From the NCBI GenBank assembly GCA_035566895.1, contig DATMQA010000052.1:1-34060 (forward strand): 34,060 nt of DNA, read 5' to 3'. Shown piece by piece: positions 9,422-18,800 of this stretch. The notes under the pieces were generated by a model. That model was not told where the DNA came from. It made no database searches and was given only the letters and a program-made list of their open reading frames with translations. The first letter of the stretch is position 1. The number at the start of each line of letters is the position of its first letter. This DNA is from DATMQA01 sp035566895. Lineage in GTDB: Bacteria > Verrucomicrobiota > Verrucomicrobiia > Limisphaerales > UBA8199. The translations under genes were made by a program, and so were the position numbers.

Positions 9422-12400
9422 CGCAAGGTTACAAATTCATCGAGGTTCATGAGAGTGCCAGCCAGCACTGCGGTGGCCGCCACTTGTGGCGCCGGCAGCG
9501 ATGGGTCGCATGGATGCGCGCCGGTTTTTAGATATTTCTGCGCCGCGTCAGAATCATTTTGAAAAAGGTTTAGCTGCTCCTTGTAAAGACGGCGCAGGAC
9601 AGCCATTTCTGCCGGCGCAGGCTGGCGGCCGGTCGCCAGGCGAAATCCGCAGACCACACGAGCATCGAGGTCTTGTCCGCAGCGGTGGATTAACTGCTCA
9701 GCCAAGACGCGCCCGGCTTCAACGAACTGTGGATCGTTCAACAGCACCAACGCCTGCAGCGGGGTGGTGGTAGTTTCGCGGCGCGCGGTGCAGACCTCGC
9801 GCGAAGGCGCGTCGAAGATCAGCATCGAAGGCGGCGGTGCCGTGCGTCGCCAGAAGGTGTAAAGGCTCCGTCGATAAAGGCCTTCGCCCGTATCTTGGTC
9901 GTAATGTTTTCCCGTGCCGGCTTCCTCCCAAAGTCCCTCCGGCTGGTAAGGCTTGGCGCTGGGGCCGCCGATTCGTTGCGAGAGCAGTCCGCTGACGGCC
10001 AGCGCCTCGTCGCGGATTTCCTCCGCGCGCAGCCGGTGCTTGGGACCGCGAGCGAGCAGACGGTTCTCCGGGTCCTTCGCCAGGAGCTCGGGGCCGGCGC
10101 GGGAGGACTGCCTGTACGTGGCCGAAATCGCGATGAGCTTGTGGAGCGCTTTAACGTCCCAGCCGTTGTTCATGAACGTCCACGCCAGCCAGTCGAGCAA
10201 CTGCGGGTACACAGGCAGTTTGCCCTGGGTCCCAAAGTCTTCCTCGGTTTCGACCAGGCCCCGACCGAAATGGCTGCGCCAAACGCGATTCACCACCACG
10301 CGCGCGGTGAGGGGGTTGCGGCGATCGATTAGCCATTGCGCCAGGCCGAGGCGGTTGCGCGGCAGGTCTTTCGGAAACGGGAGGATTTTTTCCGGAACGC
10401 CGGGTTCGACCTCTTCGCCGCGGGCATCATAAGCGCCGCGCTTGAGGAGAAACGCGGGCCGGCGCGGCGACATTTCGGTCATCACGGAGATTTCGGGGAC
10501 ATCGTTGATCAGACGATTCTCCTGTTCACGCAAAGTCCGAAGTTGCGCGGTGGCGGCCTGGAAGGGAGCATCCGCGTGCTGAAGATACCAGGCCAGCAGA
10601 GCCGCGCGGCCGGGAGCGCCGGTAGCTGTGCCGGCGACGAGCTTTACTTCCCAGGGAGTCAGGCAACGGTCGAAGATTTGGAACTCGTCAATCGAGCCGT
10701 TCTTGAAACCCGAATCACGGAACCGGCCGGCGAGCGTCAACTCGACGGCGTTCGCTTCCATATCGCCCCATTGTTCGCGGTGAAGGATGTCCTTGAACAA
10801 GTGGTCGCGCACGGTTTCGACCGGCAGCGCTTCGCCGTTCAGGTACAGGTGTAAACCTGCCGCGCGGCTGGAACCGTCATAGGTGATGGCCAAGTGCGAC
10901 CACTGGCCAAGGGGTAGAACAGTTTGAGCGCGCAGCTTGATCACGTTTCCGGGCCAGAAATGAACCAGGCTGAAAGTGGGCCGGCCATCTTCGAGCACCA
11001 GTTCGTAACCGCGGCTGCCGGAATCGGTCCAGGCGCGCGACCGGTGGAAAATGACGGCGCGTTCCTGTTTCTCACCGGGTTTGAGCCAGAGGCTGAAACT
11101 GAAGGGCGAGGTGCGGTCGAACACACCCGCGCCCTTGCAGACGACCGAGTTATCTCCGCTGAACTTAAGCGCTTTGCCAACCTTGCCGTCGGCCTGGACC
11201 GGACCATCCACCAGCATCGCTGAGCGATTGGTGTTCATGGTGTCCGGGGTTGAGTCGTTCGTGATCGTTTCGAAAGCGAAAGCGTCTGCCGGTTGTGGTC
11301 GCTCGATGACCCTCGGCCCGGAGGCCAGCCAGGTTTCGAAGCGGCTTTGAGCGCTTACGGCCAATTCCCCCAGGGCCTTTTCATTGGCTGCGATTTGTTG
11401 TTGCAAGGCTTTGTGTTTGGCTTCCTGCCCCTCGGCATAGAGCAGCAGGGTCGGCGACGGCGTGGCGCGGGTGAAATGCGAGTAGAGTCCCGACTCGTCG
11501 ATGTTATTGAAGAAGGCCGCCATTCGGTAAAAGTCCTTCTGCGCGACGGGATCATATTTGTGATCGTGACAGCGCGCGCAGCCGATCGTCAGGCCGAGCA
11601 AAGCCGTGCCCGTCGTCGCTACGCGGTCGGCCACGTATTCGGCGCGGAACTCCTCGTCGATGCTGCCGCCTTCGTTAGTCTGGCGATGCAGCCGATTAAA
11701 GGCGGTCGCCAGGAGTTGGTCGCGGGTGGGCGACGGAAGCAGATCCCCGGCGATTTGCCACAGAATGAACTGGGAAAAGGGCAGGTTGTCGTTGAAAGCG
11801 CGGATGACCCAATCGCGCCAGGGCGACATGTCGCGCTCGACGTCGTTTTGATAGCCGTAAGTGTCGGCGAAGCGGGCCAGATCGAGCCAGAGCGCGGCTT
11901 GCTGCTCTCCGTAGGCGGGCGAAGCCAGGAGCTTATCCACTAAATGCTCGTAAGCGCCGGGCGAGGCGTCGGCCAGGAACGCGTCGACCTCCTCGAGGCT
12001 GGGTGGCAGGCCCCGCAAGTCGAAGCTGAGCCGGCGAATCAACGTTTCGCGCGAGGCTTCGGGCGCGGGTTGGAGGCCCTCGCGGGCCAGGCGCGTCCGA
12101 ACAAAGGCATCAATCGCGTTGCGCGCGTTCGCCGGGTTCTCCACCTGGGGCACGGGCACTTCCGCCACGGGGATGAACGCCCAATGCGGCTTGTATTCGG
12201 CGCCTTGTTCCACCCACTGTTTCAGCAGGGCTTTTTCCTCGCTGGTAAGGCTGAGCTTGCTGGGCGGGGGTGGCATGCGGTCGTCTTCGTTCGTGGCCGT
12301 GATGCGCCAGCACAATTGGCTGCGTTCGGCGTGGAAGGGAACAATGGCCGCCTCCTGGTGGTCCGGGTCGCGGATGGCATAGGCGCTTTCCGGCAAATCC

Positions 12401-12693
12401 AGCCGCAGCTTGCCTTTGCGCGCTTTTTCGTCCGGGCCATGGCATTTGAAGCAGTGGTCGGCGAGGATGGGACGGACCTGAAAACAAAAATCCGCTTTCC
12501 CGGGAGGTGCGGCGGCCGGCGCCGGCCGCTGGCTAAGCCCGGCCAGCAGGACGCCGCACGAAAACACGAGACGTCTGCGGCGAGACCGCGCGTTAGCGAG
12601 GCTTTTCAAGCGTATTAACAAATCTACCCTCAGCGCGGCGATTGACAAGCCCGGGCTGGTTCGACGATCGGATTTATGATTCTGCCCTCCCAT
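9418..12693 (-). CDS. PSCyt1-PSCyt2(DUF1549)-LamG-PSD1(DUF1553) protein
   Basis: This large exported protein has one haem c site, CFKCH, inside the PSCyt1 block (VRPILADHCFKCHGPDEKARKGKLRLD). PSCyt2/DUF1549 follows (AIDAFVRTRLAREGL, RRLSFDLRGLPP, LDLARFADTYGYQ, IGCARCHDHKYDP). A concanavalin A/LamG-like insert comes next (KALKFSGDNSV to GSIDEFQIFDRCLTPWEV), and PSD1/DUF1553 closes it (NPLTARVVVNRVWRSHFGRGLV, RLRAEEIRDEAL, PLQALVLLNDPQF). The start is uncertain: ATG 12693 is used, a TTG overlapping the kelch stop at 12750 would extend it, and TTG codons at 12621 or 12609 lie closer to the hydrophobic signal. The LamG insert suggests carbohydrate binding. The catalytic role of the family is unproven. 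Confidence 0.9.
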   Translation of the reverse strand: MGGQNHKSDRRTSPGLSIAALRVDLLIRLKSLANARSRRRRLVFSCGVLLAGLSQRPAPAAAPPGKADFCFQVRPILADHCFKCHGPDEKARKGKLRLDLPESAYAIRDPDHQEAAIVPFHAERSQLCWRITATNEDDRMPPPPSKLSLTSEEKALLKQWVEQGAEYKPHWAFIPVAEVPVPQVENPANARNAIDAFVRTRLAREGLQPAPEASRETLIRRLSFDLRGLPPSLEEVDAFLADASPGAYEHLVDKLLASPAYGEQQAALWLDLARFADTYGYQNDVERDMSPWRDWVIRAFNDNLPFSQFILWQIAGDLLPSPTRDQLLATAFNRLHRQTNEGGSIDEEFRAEYVADRVATTGTALLGLTIGCARCHDHKYDPVAQKDFYRMAAFFNNIDESGLYSHFTRATPSPTLLLYAEGQEAKHKALQQQIAANEKALGELAVSAQSRFETWLASGPRVIERPQPADAFAFETITNDSTPDTMNTNRSAMLVDGPVQADGKVGKALKFSGDNSVVCKGAGVFDRTSPFSFSLWLKPGEKQERAVIFHRSRAWTDSGSRGYELVLEDGRPTFSLVHFWPGNVIKLRAQTVLPLGQWSHLAITYDGSSRAAGLHLYLNGEALPVETVRDHLFKDILHREQWGDMEANAVELTLAGRFRDSGFKNGSIDEFQIFDRCLTPWEVKLVAGTATGAPGRAALLAWYLQHADAPFQAATAQLRTLREQENRLINDVPEISVMTEMSPRRPAFLLKRGAYDARGEEVEPGVPEKILPFPKDLPRNRLGLAQWLIDRRNPLTARVVVNRVWRSHFGRGLVETEEDFGTQGKLPVYPQLLDWLAWTFMNNGWDVKALHKLIAISATYRQSSRAGPELLAKDPENRLLARGPKHRLRAEEIRDEALAVSGLLSQRIGGPSAKPYQPEGLWEEAGTGKHYDQDTGEGLYRRSLYTFWRRTAPPPSMLIFDAPSREVCTARRETTTTPLQALVLLNDPQFVEAGRVLAEQLIHRCGQDLDARVVCGFRLATGRQPAPAEMAVLRRLYKEQLNLFQNDSDAAQKYLKTGAHPCDPSLPAPQVAATAVLAGTLMNLDEFVTLR

Positions 12694-12746
12694 GATTCTG
12701 GGGGTCCGTCTTCTCCCACATTTTCCAATTCCCGGCTGCCGCGGAC

Positions 12747-15476
12747 TCAAGGCGAGCGAACCCGATAAAAACGCCGCGGAGAATTGATGGCCTGCGCGTC
12801 AGTGAATTGGAATTGGCCGGGCGAGACCTCCGTTACCCCGCCCAGCACCGTCCAGTTGCTCACTGCCAAAGACACGTTCGTCGAGGCCAGCGCGGTGAAG
12901 TCCCCGCCGGGCACGTTGGTAAAGCTGAACTGAAACCCGCCACTCCCAAGCCATTGGGGATGGGTCAACAGGATCGCCGGGAAGTCAATGCGCACAATGC
13001 CCGACGTGCTGGGGATGCCATTGACAAAAATCGTCAGCAGGGCATAGCCGACTGGGAGGCCAGTCGCCGGTCCCGCCACCAACGCATTGGTTGACCAGTT
13101 CGTGCAAAGCAGGAAGAAGGTTCTTTGGCCCTCGATGCTGCGCACCTGCACCACTGGATAATCAGCGGCGGAATCCTGCGTCGAATTGCCGCCGGAACCT
13201 TCGGAGACACCGCGGAAACCTGTCCCTGTAACGCTCAGGAAGCCGCCGGAGGCCAGTGGCGAAGTGAACATTGCAATCTGCGGTTGCCAGGAGGGCTTGA
13301 AGCCCAGCCCGGGATCATAAATGTCCACCGAGTTGGTAACACCGGAATTGCTGTAGCCACCCACGGCCAGGACCTTCCCATTCGGCAGCAGGGTCGCTGC
13401 CTGGCCGTAACGCACCGTGGTGAAGGAGCCGGTCGAGGTCCACGTCCCCGTCGCCGGATCGTATAATTCCGCGCTCGAGAGTTCCAAGCCATTGGTGCCG
13501 ATGCCCCCGACGACCAACACCCGTCCATTGGACAGCAAGATGGCGGCGTGGATCGTCCGGGGCGTGTTCATCGGACCGGTCACGGTCCACAGCTCGGTCG
13601 CCGGATTGTACAACTCCGCGCTATTGGTAACTCCGCTACCGGTGCTGCCGCCGGCGACTAATACCTTCCCGTTCGGAAGCAAGGTCGCGGTGTGGGAGGT
13701 GCGCCCGCTTTGCAGCAAACCGCTTTCCCGCCAGGTCCCGGTCGAGGGGTCGTACAATTCGGTGGTGTTAAGGTAGTTGCCTCCTTCTGTGCCGGCCGCG
13801 ACCAGCACTTTCCCATTGGGTAGCAACGTCGCGGTGTGGGAGATGCGATTGGTAATCATACTGCCTGTCTGCGTCCAGACGGCGAAAGCCGGGTCATACA
13901 CCTCCGCCGTGTTGGTGGCGCCCATCGCGCCAAACCCGCCGGCGATCAATACCTTCCCGTTCAAGAGCAAGGTAGCGGTATGAACGCTGTGCGGACCATG
14001 CATCGAGCTGGTCAGCGTGCATAACCCGCTCGCCGGGTCGTACAATTCCGCGCTGGAAAGGGAATTCTCGGCGAAATCTTCGCCACCCGCGATCAATACT
14101 TTCCCGTTTGGCAACAAGGTGGCCGTGTGGGCGTCGCGAGCGGTATTCAGAGTTCCCCCCGCCCCCCAGGTCCCGCTTGCCGGATCGTAAAGGTCGTTGG
14201 CGGCCGGTTCGTTGGTCGCATAGGTGGTGTGGCCGCCGCTCACCAGGACCTTGCCGTTGGGTAACAACGTCGCGCGGTGGTTATAACGCGGAATGGCTTC
14301 GGGCGAAGCCGGTGTCCACGTTCCGTTCGCCCAATCATACACCTCAACGCTTAACTGCAGATTCGTGCCGGAACCCCCGGCCACCAACACCCGCCCATCT
14401 GCCAGCAAACTTGCGGTGTGAAAACTCCGCGCAATATGCATCGAGTTGGTCGAAGTCCACAACTCGGTCGCCGGACTCCACAGTTCCACACTCGCAAAAT
14501 TACTGCTCGTGCCGGAGCCGCCCGTGACCAGCACCTGCCCGTTGGGCAGCAGCGTCGCTGTAAGACCGTCTCGCCCTGCGTGTAAGCTGCCGGTGAGCGT
14601 CCAGCTTCCATCGGCCGGATCAAAAAGCTCGGCGCCGTTGACCGGGCCGCCGGGGCCGAACCCCGAGGCGACCAGCACCTTGCCGGTCGGCAGCAAGGTC
14701 GCGGTGTGACCGGTTCGCGCTGCGTTCATAGGGCTGATTTGGGTCCAGGTCCCCCCGGCCGGCTCGTAGAGCTCCGCACTGGCAAGATAAGCGAGATCAC
14801 TACCAATACCGCCGGCGACCAGCACCTGGCCATTGGGCAAGAGCGTCGCGGTGTGGCCTTCCCGCGAAGCATTCAGCGAGTCGGTCGGCGTCCATGTTCC
14901 GGCCGCCGGGTCGTAAAGCTCCGCGCTGTTGGTGGCCCCGCCGTAAACCGTCCCGCCAACGACCAATACTTTTCCGTTCGCCAGCAACGTCGCCGTGTGC
15001 CCATATCGCCCGGTATTCAGTGAGCCGGTGTTGCTCCAGGTCCCGCTGGCAGGATCATAAAGCTCGGCGCTGGACGAATAGAAATTATTGCCATTCGTGC
15101 TCTGGCCGCCGGCGACCAGGACCCTGCCGGTGGGCAACAACGTCGCCGTGTGCAAATCACGTGAGGTGGCCATCGAACCAGTCGCTTTCCATGTGCCGTT
15201 GGCCAGGTCAAACAGTTCGCAGGTGGGAAGTGCAAAAGGCGAAGAGCCACCCGCGACCAGCACCTTGCCGTTGGACAGCAGGGTAGCTGTCTGTCCGGAC
15301 CGTAAGGTCCCCAGCGGACTGACCACGGTGAAGGAACCCGCCTCCGCCGCATTAATGAAAAAAAGGCCGCAGAGCAAACCAATCCCTGTTCTTGCTCCTC
15401 CTCTTCCTCGCCAGGAAAATGGAACCACGCGAAAGCTCTCCCCAACCCCTCGCTTCGCTGTACCCTTTTCCGCCAT
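12747..15476 (-). CDS. Secreted kelch-repeat protein 1 (14 repeats, two predicted 7-blade propellers)
   Basis: After a signal segment (TGIGLLCGLFFINAAEA) there are 14 consecutive repeats of about 48 residues with the pattern R..HTATLLPNGKVLVAGG...SAELYDPATGTWT.TG. Fourteen kelch repeats would build two seven-bladed propellers. The C-terminal part has an early-set-like stretch as in galactose-oxidase-type kelch proteins (GTGFRGVSEGSGG, YPVVQVRSIEGQRTFFL, FVNGIPSTSG). It ends in a ~70-residue module finishing RFYRVRSP. No oxidase copper ligands could be assigned. The ATG at 15476 is preferred; the upstream ATG at 15524 lies inside an interspersed repeat that happens to encode MDTNGHE. It is a paralogue of the next gene, 69 bp away. 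Confidence 0.88.
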   Translation of the reverse strand: MAEKGTAKRGVGESFRVVPFSWRGRGGARTGIGLLCGLFFINAAEAGSFTVVSPLGTLRSGQTATLLSNGKVLVAGGSSPFALPTCELFDLANGTWKATGSMATSRDLHTATLLPTGRVLVAGGQSTNGNNFYSSSAELYDPASGTWSNTGSLNTGRYGHTATLLANGKVLVVGGTVYGGATNSAELYDPAAGTWTPTDSLNASREGHTATLLPNGQVLVAGGIGSDLAYLASAELYEPAGGTWTQISPMNAARTGHTATLLPTGKVLVASGFGPGGPVNGAELFDPADGSWTLTGSLHAGRDGLTATLLPNGQVLVTGGSGTSSNFASVELWSPATELWTSTNSMHIARSFHTASLLADGRVLVAGGSGTNLQLSVEVYDWANGTWTPASPEAIPRYNHRATLLPNGKVLVSGGHTTYATNEPAANDLYDPASGTWGAGGTLNTARDAHTATLLPNGKVLIAGGEDFAENSLSSAELYDPASGLCTLTSSMHGPHSVHTATLLLNGKVLIAGGFGAMGATNTAEVYDPAFAVWTQTGSMITNRISHTATLLPNGKVLVAAGTEGGNYLNTTELYDPSTGTWRESGLLQSGRTSHTATLLPNGKVLVAGGSTGSGVTNSAELYNPATELWTVTGPMNTPRTIHAAILLSNGRVLVVGGIGTNGLELSSAELYDPATGTWTSTGSFTTVRYGQAATLLPNGKVLAVGGYSNSGVTNSVDIYDPGLGFKPSWQPQIAMFTSPLASGGFLSVTGTGFRGVSEGSGGNSTQDSAADYPVVQVRSIEGQRTFFLLCTNWSTNALVAGPATGLPVGYALLTIFVNGIPSTSGIVRIDFPAILLTHPQWLGSGGFQFSFTNVPGGDFTALASTNVSLAVSNWTVLGGVTEVSPGQFQFTDAQAINSPRRFYRVRSP

Positions 15477-15503
15477 TTTGTGGCCCGCCGCTACGCCCAT
15501 CTC

Positions 15504-15532
15504 TTCGTGTCCATTAGTGTCCATTCGTGGTT
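15504..15532. repeat. Interspersed GTGTCCATT-type microrepeat between kelch genes
   Basis: TTCGTGTCCAT is followed by TAGTGTCCAT and then TCGTGGTT: near-identical 9-10-mers repeated in tandem. A related but not identical unit (TTTTGTGCC then TTTTCGTGG) is seen at 29488-29507. Such units recur in intergenic DNA of related genomes, as I recall. On the minus strand it supplies a spurious in-frame ATG (15524) upstream of kelch protein 1. Confidence 0.6.
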
Positions 15533-15545
15533 GCTTTCCGAAGTC

Positions 15546-18218
15546 CTATGGCGATCTAACTCGATACATCCGCCTCGAAAAATTCGTCGCCTGAGTGTCC
15601 GTGAACTGGAAATGGCCATCGGAGATTTCCGTGACGCCCGCCAGCGCGGTCCAGTTACTCGAGGGCAGAGAAAGGTTGGTGGTGGCCAGCGAAGTGAATA
15701 CGGCGCCTGGGGTATTGGTGAAGCTGAATTGAAACGCGCCGTTCGACAGCCTGGCCGCATTCACCAGCAGGATCGACGTCGGTGTCGGCGCGACGAGCAG
15801 GATGCCCGAAGCACTGGGAATTCCGTTCACAAACACGGTCGCCAGGGTGTAGCCAGGTGGAAAATTGGTCACCGCCAACGAGGTGAACGAATTCGTGGAC
15901 CAGTTGGTCGAGGAAAGGAACCGCGTCTGTCCGTTCTCGATGCTCCGCAACTGCACCACCGGGCAATCCGAGGAGGAGTTCTGGAAATCACAGCCGCCCG
16001 AGGCTTCGCTCACCCCACGAAACTTCGAGCCGCTCAACCCTAGGCTGCCGCCCAGATTCAGCGGCGAAGTCAGTGCGGTGATCTTCGGCTGCCAGGCCGC
16101 GCTGAAGCCCAAACCGGCATCGTACAATTCAGAGGTCGCAACCACACGCCCGTTCGTGCCCACGCCACCTGCCACCACTACCTGGCCGTTAGCGAGCAAG
16201 GTGGCTGCGCCGCTAACGCGACCCGTGCTCATTAGCCCGCTGGTTGCCCAAGTCCCGCTGGCTGGGTCATAAAGCTCCGCCACAGCCAGCGGATTGGAGT
16301 TGGTATCCACCCCGCCATCCACCAGGACCTTCCCATTCGGGAGTAATGTCGCGTCATGTGAAGAACGGGTAGAACTTAGCGGACCAGTGGCTGTCCACGT
16401 CCCGTTGGCTGGGTCGAAGATCTCGGCGCTGGAAACGCTCTCGGCCGAGCCCCCGTCCGTAGTCCCCCCCGCGATCAATACTTTGCCGTTAGGTAAAAGG
16501 GTCGCCGTGTGGTGCCATCGCGCAATACTCATCGAATTGGTTCGCGTCCAGGTCCCGCTCGCCGGGTCATACAGCTCGACGGCGTTGGTAACGACCAGGG
16601 GACCAAAACCTCCGGTGACCAGCACCTTCCCGTTGAGCAGCAGGGTCGCTGTGTGGCCATCACGCGCGACATTGAGCGGCCCGGTCGCGGTCCAGGTTCC
16701 CGAGGCCGGATCGTACAGCTCCGCACTGGCGATTTCGTTGCCGTTTTCGCCGCCGGCGACTAGCACTTTTCCATTAGGAAGCAAAGAGGCAGTATGGCTC
16801 AGACGGTTGGTTTTGAGGCTGCCGGTCACATGCCAGGTTCCGTTGGCAGGGTCGAACAGTTCGGCAGACTCGGAATCAATGAGACTACCGCCGGCGGCCA
16901 GCACCTTGCCGTTGGGCAGCAGGGTTGCCGTGTGAAGTTCCCGAGCGCTGTTGAGCGGCCCAGTGAGCATCCAGGTAGCGGTGCCGGGGTCGTACAATTC
17001 TGCGCTGGCAAGATAACCGTTGGTTCCGAACCCGCCTGCGACCAATACCTGTCCGTTTGGAAGTAAAGTTGACGCTTGGCTACGGCGTGCAATTTCCAAC
17101 GGGCCGCTCGCCTTCCAGTCCCCGACCGCGGTGTCATACTCCTCAGTGTTGGTTACCGAAAAACCGGAGTTGTCTTGTCCCCCAACCACCACCACCCGCC
17201 CGTTGGGCAGCATCGTCACGGTGTGGTAGAACGCGGCCGTGGGAAGAGCGGCAGCCGCGGACCACGTCCCGGTCAGCCGGTCATAGACTTCCGTCGTCGA
17301 GAGCGCCCCGCCATTAAAACCCCCGGTGACGACCACGTTGCCGTTCGGCAGCAACGTCGCGGTTTGTTCCGCCCGCGGACCGGCCAGCGAACCAACCGGG
17401 TTCCAGGTCGCCGAATCCGGATCGTAGAGCTCGGTGCTGTTCGTGGTTCCACTGCTCGTGAAGCCTCCGACGGCAAGCAGTTTGCCATTGGGCAACAGCG
17501 TCGCCGTATGTAAATAACGTGGCACATTCATGGGGGTGGTCCCGGTCCAGGTTCCGGAAGCTGGATCGTACAATTCCGCGCGCCCAAGGGTGTTAGTCCC
17601 AAAGCCTCCCGTTACCAGGACCTGGCCATTGGGCATGAGCGTCGCTGTGTGTCCATAGCGAGCGGTTATGAGCGGGCCGGTGGTGCTCCAGGTCCGGGTC
17701 GCCGGGTCATACAACTCGGCGATATTGGTCGCCGCTCCGACGCTGTTAATCCCACCCGCGATCAGCACTTTGCCGTTGGGCAACAGCGTCGCGGTGTGGT
17801 AATACCGGGCGGCATTCATGGTGCCCGCTGCCGCCCAGGTTCCGCTAACCGGGTCGTAGAGGTCGCTGGTGGATAGGAACTGGCCGCCGTTCTGACCGGC
17901 CGCGACGAGCACCTTGCCGTTGAGCAGCCGCGTCGCGGTGTGCCAGGCCCGCGGAGAGGTCATCGCGCCGGTGAGCAGGTTGGTGCCCAGGACCACATCG
18001 TACAGTTCCGCGCTGTTCGTCGTGCCGCCGTTGTTGGCTACCCCGCCCGCCACCAGCACCCGGCCATTGGGCAGCAACGTCGCCGTGTGCGAATAGCGCC
18101 CGAAGTGCAGCGGGCTCGTCGTAATCCACGACGCGGCCTCAGCCTGCTGGAGATTGCAAAAACCGGTCACCAGCGCGCTCAACGCCACTGCGAATCGAAC
18201 AGCCTCGTTGCTTCTCAT
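15546..18218 (-). CDS. Secreted kelch-repeat protein 2 (14 repeats), paralogue of kelch protein 1
   Basis: This protein of 890 residues has a signal peptide (FAVALSALVTGFCNLQQAEA), 14 kelch repeats of the HTATLLPNGKVLVAGG type, an early-set-like domain (GSKFRGVSEASGG, CPVVQLRSIENGQTRFL, FVNGIPSASG) and the tail module ending RMYRVRSP. The architecture is the same as its neighbour, so the pair arose by tandem duplication. Start choice: two ATGs lie at 18224 and 18218, and a GAGG sequence sits 7 nt before 18218 but only 1 nt before 18224, so 18218 fits better. Likely an extracellular binding or structural protein; no enzymatic residues could be assigned. A 576-bp gap separates it from the upstream GH52-like gene. 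Confidence 0.9.
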   Translation of the reverse strand: MRSNEAVRFAVALSALVTGFCNLQQAEAASWITTSPLHFGRYSHTATLLPNGRVLVAGGVANNGGTTNSAELYDVVLGTNLLTGAMTSPRAWHTATRLLNGKVLVAAGQNGGQFLSTSDLYDPVSGTWAAAGTMNAARYYHTATLLPNGKVLIAGGINSVGAATNIAELYDPATRTWSTTGPLITARYGHTATLMPNGQVLVTGGFGTNTLGRAELYDPASGTWTGTTPMNVPRYLHTATLLPNGKLLAVGGFTSSGTTNSTELYDPDSATWNPVGSLAGPRAEQTATLLPNGNVVVTGGFNGGALSTTEVYDRLTGTWSAAAALPTAAFYHTVTMLPNGRVVVVGGQDNSGFSVTNTEEYDTAVGDWKASGPLEIARRSQASTLLPNGQVLVAGGFGTNGYLASAELYDPGTATWMLTGPLNSARELHTATLLPNGKVLAAGGSLIDSESAELFDPANGTWHVTGSLKTNRLSHTASLLPNGKVLVAGGENGNEIASAELYDPASGTWTATGPLNVARDGHTATLLLNGKVLVTGGFGPLVVTNAVELYDPASGTWTRTNSMSIARWHHTATLLPNGKVLIAGGTTDGGSAESVSSAEIFDPANGTWTATGPLSSTRSSHDATLLPNGKVLVDGGVDTNSNPLAVAELYDPASGTWATSGLMSTGRVSGAATLLANGQVVVAGGVGTNGRVVATSELYDAGLGFSAAWQPKITALTSPLNLGGSLGLSGSKFRGVSEASGGCDFQNSSSDCPVVQLRSIENGQTRFLSSTNWSTNSFTSLAVTNFPPGYTLATVFVNGIPSASGILLVAPTPTSILLVNAARLSNGAFQFSFTNTPGAVFTSLATTNLSLPSSNWTALAGVTEISDGHFQFTDTQATNFSRRMYRVRSP

Positions 18219-18258
18219 TGCCATGCCTCTTACCCGGTCGCGAGTTCAAGCCCGGAGC

Positions 18259-18288
18259 GCGGACATTCCTGTCGACATTCCTGTCCGC
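18259..18288. repeat. Tandem 12-mer inside a 7-bp inverted repeat
   Basis: GACATTCCTGTC occurs twice head to tail (18262-18273 and 18274-18285). Each copy is a small hairpin (GACA/TGTC with loop TTCC), and the whole is closed by GCGGACA/TGTCCGC. The copies are exact. It lies about 40 bp upstream of the kelch protein 2 start, so a regulatory role is possible but unproven. Confidence 0.75.
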
Positions 18289-18617
18289 AGCAACTTCCGA
18301 ACGCCAGCGCGCCCCCCACCCGCCGTCACTGACCGATCACCAACAGAGTTCCATTCCTGCACGCCCGCGGCCACACGGGAGGACGACCGGCACAAAACCC
18401 CCGCCGGCCATTGCGACCGAGACTGCACCACAAACGCTAAGTACAAGACACAGTCCGGCTGCGCCGTGAACTCGCTCAGAACTGGGTTACCGCAACATTA
18501 TTAGCAGTTCCCATCCTACTGTCAAGCAGAAATCATGAACCGTGCGAACCCGCGAACCCGGGCGCATCGTGATACTACCACCACCCTGCCGGTTAGGCCG
18601 AGTTAGGGCTGTGGGTT

Positions 18618-18657
18618 CCCCTCTCCCCTTCCTAAGGGAAGAGGGCACGGTGAGGGG
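18618..18657. repeat. Imperfect C-rich/G-rich palindrome
   Basis: A CCCCTCTCCCC block and a GAGGGCACGGTGAGGGG block flank a TTCC-TAAG-GGAA core, giving an imperfect hairpin. It is downstream (minus-strand sense) of the GH52-like gene but lacks the T-run of an intrinsic terminator. It resembles dispersed palindromes of related genomes, from memory. Confidence 0.5.
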
Positions 18658-18800
18658 TCTCTCTTTGGCTCACCTCACGCTCCGAGGATACGATAGGTTT
18701 TCCTATGTGTCGTGGCGGTCAGTCCAGGATCAATTGCCCGGCGGCGGCATCCATCCTCACAACTCCGCAACGACATTTCCAAATCAAACCGGCAGCGCGA

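Larger units (their letters stand above)
18225..18800. other. Intergenic region with two repeat elements; no gene seen
   Basis: I find no convincing gene here. It presumably holds the promoter of kelch protein 2 on the minus strand and the 3' region of the GH52-like gene. It contains two tandem copies of GACATTCCTGTC (18262-18285) flanked by the inverted arms GCGGACA/TGTCCGC (18259-18265, 18282-18288), and an imperfect C-rich/G-rich palindrome around 18618-18657. Both look like interspersed genomic repeats rather than gene-specific operators. Confidence 0.6.

Noticed and set aside
15477..15524. Extended start of kelch protein 1 at 15524
   Set aside because: The first codons come from an interspersed GTGTCCATT microrepeat; the signal peptide is served equally by ATG 15476.
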